Below, piece by piece: positions 62,922-64,000 of a stretch of DNA of 64,000 nucleotides (position 1 is its first letter; every line of letters starts with the position of its first letter). The notes below the pieces were generated by a model, which did not search any database, was not told the origin of the DNA, and was given only the letters and a program-made list of their open reading frames with translations. The stretch covers positions 558,001 through 622,000 of the forward strand of contig NZ_JACHLK010000001.1 of assembly GCF_014207955.1 (NCBI RefSeq), in the 5' to 3' direction. The translations under genes and the position numbers were made by a program. The DNA is from Acidovorax soli. GTDB lineage: Bacteria; Pseudomonadota; Gammaproteobacteria; Burkholderiales; Burkholderiaceae_C.

Positions 62922-63548
62922 CTACTTGGCGGAGCCCGGCACGAGCACGCCCTTGACCCGGCCGCGCAGCTGCAGCACCTGGTCGAGGTGGTCGTAGTCC
63001 ATGCCGTCGGCCGTGAAGCGGTCATTGCCCCGGGTCAGGACCACCGGCTTGTCCGAGCGCACGCGTTCGGTCTGGGTGTAGGCATGCAGGAACTCGCTGC
63101 GGAACTCCATGCGCGGCTGGGCGGCCACGCCAGGGCGGGCGGGCAACGGCTCGCGCGTGACGATGGCGTTGCCGAAGAGCTGCACCTCGCTGCCATCGGC
63201 ATTGCTCAGGGCCCGGTTGGCCGTGGCCAGGGTCAGGCGCCCGTCCAGTGCCACCGAGCGCATGCGCGCGTGGTCGATTTCCAGCGTGTCGGTATCGGGA
63301 AAATGCCGCGCCAGATCGCCCTGCACCTCGCTTTGCAGGCGGCCCTTGGCATCGAAGCTCTTGACCGAAAACGCCTTCATCGAATAGTCGGGCTGGTTGC
63401 TGCGGGCCTTTTCGGTGGGCGGTGCCAGGGGCGCGGGCGCGTTGCGCACCAGCCACCAGGTGCCCAGGGCCAGCAGCCCCATGATCATCACCGGCAGGTA
63501 CAGGGTGATGCGCTCCCAGCTCTGGCGCAGCATCTGGCGCCGGCTCAT
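62922..63548 (-). CDS. lptC: LPS export protein LptC
   Basis: Bitopic inner-membrane partner of the LptB2FG transporter that passes LPS to LptA. The 208-residue product has one N-terminal membrane helix (about 14-34, ITLYLPVMIMGLLALGTWW) and a periplasmic beta-jellyroll (about 55-200, SVKSFDAKGRLQSEVQGDLA and TADGMDYDHLDQVLQLRGRV). GGAGG precedes ATG 63548. It follows kdsC after 58 bp, the standard kdsD-kdsC-lptC order. Confidence 0.93.
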   Translation of the reverse strand: MSRRQMLRQSWERITLYLPVMIMGLLALGTWWLVRNAPAPLAPPTEKARSNQPDYSMKAFSVKSFDAKGRLQSEVQGDLARHFPDTDTLEIDHARMRSVALDGRLTLATANRALSNADGSEVQLFGNAIVTREPLPARPGVAAQPRMEFRSEFLHAYTQTERVRSDKPVVLTRGNDRFTADGMDYDHLDQVLQLRGRVKGVLVPGSAK

Positions 63549-63606
63549 GGGCGGCCTCCGGAACGGGGGCCGGATGGGGGCGCGCGGTGGGGCATGGCGG
63601 GGCGCA

Positions 63607-64000
63607 TCATGCGGTGTAGTCTGCCAGCAAGCGGGCATAGTGGCCGGTAGCCACCAGCAGCAGGTCGCACAGTTCGCGTGCCGCGCCATCGCCGCCGCGG
63701 GCGGTGGTCACGTAGTGGGCGTTGTGGCGCACCTCGACCTGGGCATTGGCTGGCGCGCAGGCGAATGCGCTGCGGCGCATCACCGGCAGGTCGGGCCAGT
63801 CGTCGCCCATGGCAGCGGCCTGCTCCCAGGTCAGGCCCAGCCGGGCCAGGATGTCTTCGGCGGCCGGGCGCTTGTCCTCGGTACCGAAGACCGCATGTTC
63901 CACACCCAGCGCCTTCAGGCGCACGCGCAGGGGCGCCGAGTCGCGGCCGGTGATCACGGCGGGCGTGATGCCGGCCTTCTGCAGCAGCTTGAGGCCGTGG
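63607..64000 (-). CDS. kdsC: 3-deoxy-D-manno-octulosonate 8-phosphate phosphatase (5' end cut)
   Basis: HAD-family phosphatase of Kdo synthesis. The 131 visible C-terminal residues include AVITGRDSAPL (motif II region), the motif IV AAMGDDWPDLPVM with its two Asp, and the C-terminal GAARELCDLLL of KdsC. The N-terminal catalytic Asp lies beyond the right edge. It precedes lptC in the normal LPS gene order. Confidence 0.93.
   Translation of the reverse strand, partial: HGLKLLQKAGITPAVITGRDSAPLRVRLKALGVEHAVFGTEDKRPAAEDILARLGLTWEQAAAMGDDWPDLPVMRRSAFACAPANAQVEVRHNAHYVTTARGGDGAARELCDLLLVATGHYARLLADYTA

Overview
The window reads as one contiguous, gene-dense, high-GC (roughly two thirds G+C by eye) chromosomal segment of a betaproteobacterium, most likely a Comamonadaceae member of the Acidovorax type. 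This is inferred from gene order (gyrB-dnaN-dnaA / rpmH-rnpA-yidD-yidC-mnmE, lptD-surA-rsmA), from protein style (glycine-rich RRM proteins, TctC periplasmic receptors, MetX-MetW) and from short dispersed intergenic repeats of the kind common in that family. No database search was possible, so the genus is not certain. No tRNA, rRNA, IS element or CRISPR array was seen.

Layout. 1-5100: replication initiation block on the minus strand (gyrB partial, dnaN, dnaA); the dnaA promoter overlaps a DnaA box. 5200-9600: ribosomal protein L34, RNase P protein, YidD, YidC and MnmE on the plus strand. 9.7-13.8 kb: small regulators and orphan genes. 13.8-17.4 kb: a sugar-acid type catabolic unit (GntR regulator, IlvD/Edd dehydratase, RraA-like protein, TctC receptor) with a precise operator and promoter arrangement. 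17.4-21.4 kb: a LysR regulator divergent from a beta-alanine/omega-amino acid aminotransferase and a malonate/methylmalonate semialdehyde dehydrogenase.

21.4-26.9 kb is the most unusual part: a minus-strand cluster of four exported beta-rich or repeat proteins, a lipoprotein resembling the CsgG/HfaB secretion channel fused to a peptidoglycan-binding segment and a DUF4384-like domain, and a Sel1-repeat protein. It is followed by a 0.66-kb relatively AT-rich gene-free stretch. I interpret it as a candidate functional-amyloid or surface-fibre export system distinct from classical curli. 26.9-30.2 kb holds a tail-collar-domain protein next to a GNAT / 2-oxoglutarate hydroxylase / sulfotransferase operon.

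30.4-41.1 kb: malic enzyme MaeB, a secreted barnase-type RNase with its barstar inhibitor, and the outer-membrane biogenesis block rsmA-surA-lptD with a divergent AmgK-like kinase and RsmE. 41.2-54.4 kb: two diguanylate cyclases, a chemoreceptor, two M20 peptidases, an SRAP-family protein that lacks the catalytic Cys2, and assorted metabolic genes. 54.5-60.4 kb: hydroxypyruvate isomerase, a MerR regulator with a quinone reductase behind a MerR-type promoter, a periplasmic glycerophosphodiesterase, metX-metW behind a SAM-II-like riboswitch and attenuator, and a Gdt1-family manganese transporter behind a yybP-ykoY Mn2+ riboswitch. 60.6-64 kb: two tandem RRM proteins with duplicated leaders, an SDR oxidoreductase, lptC and kdsC (partial).
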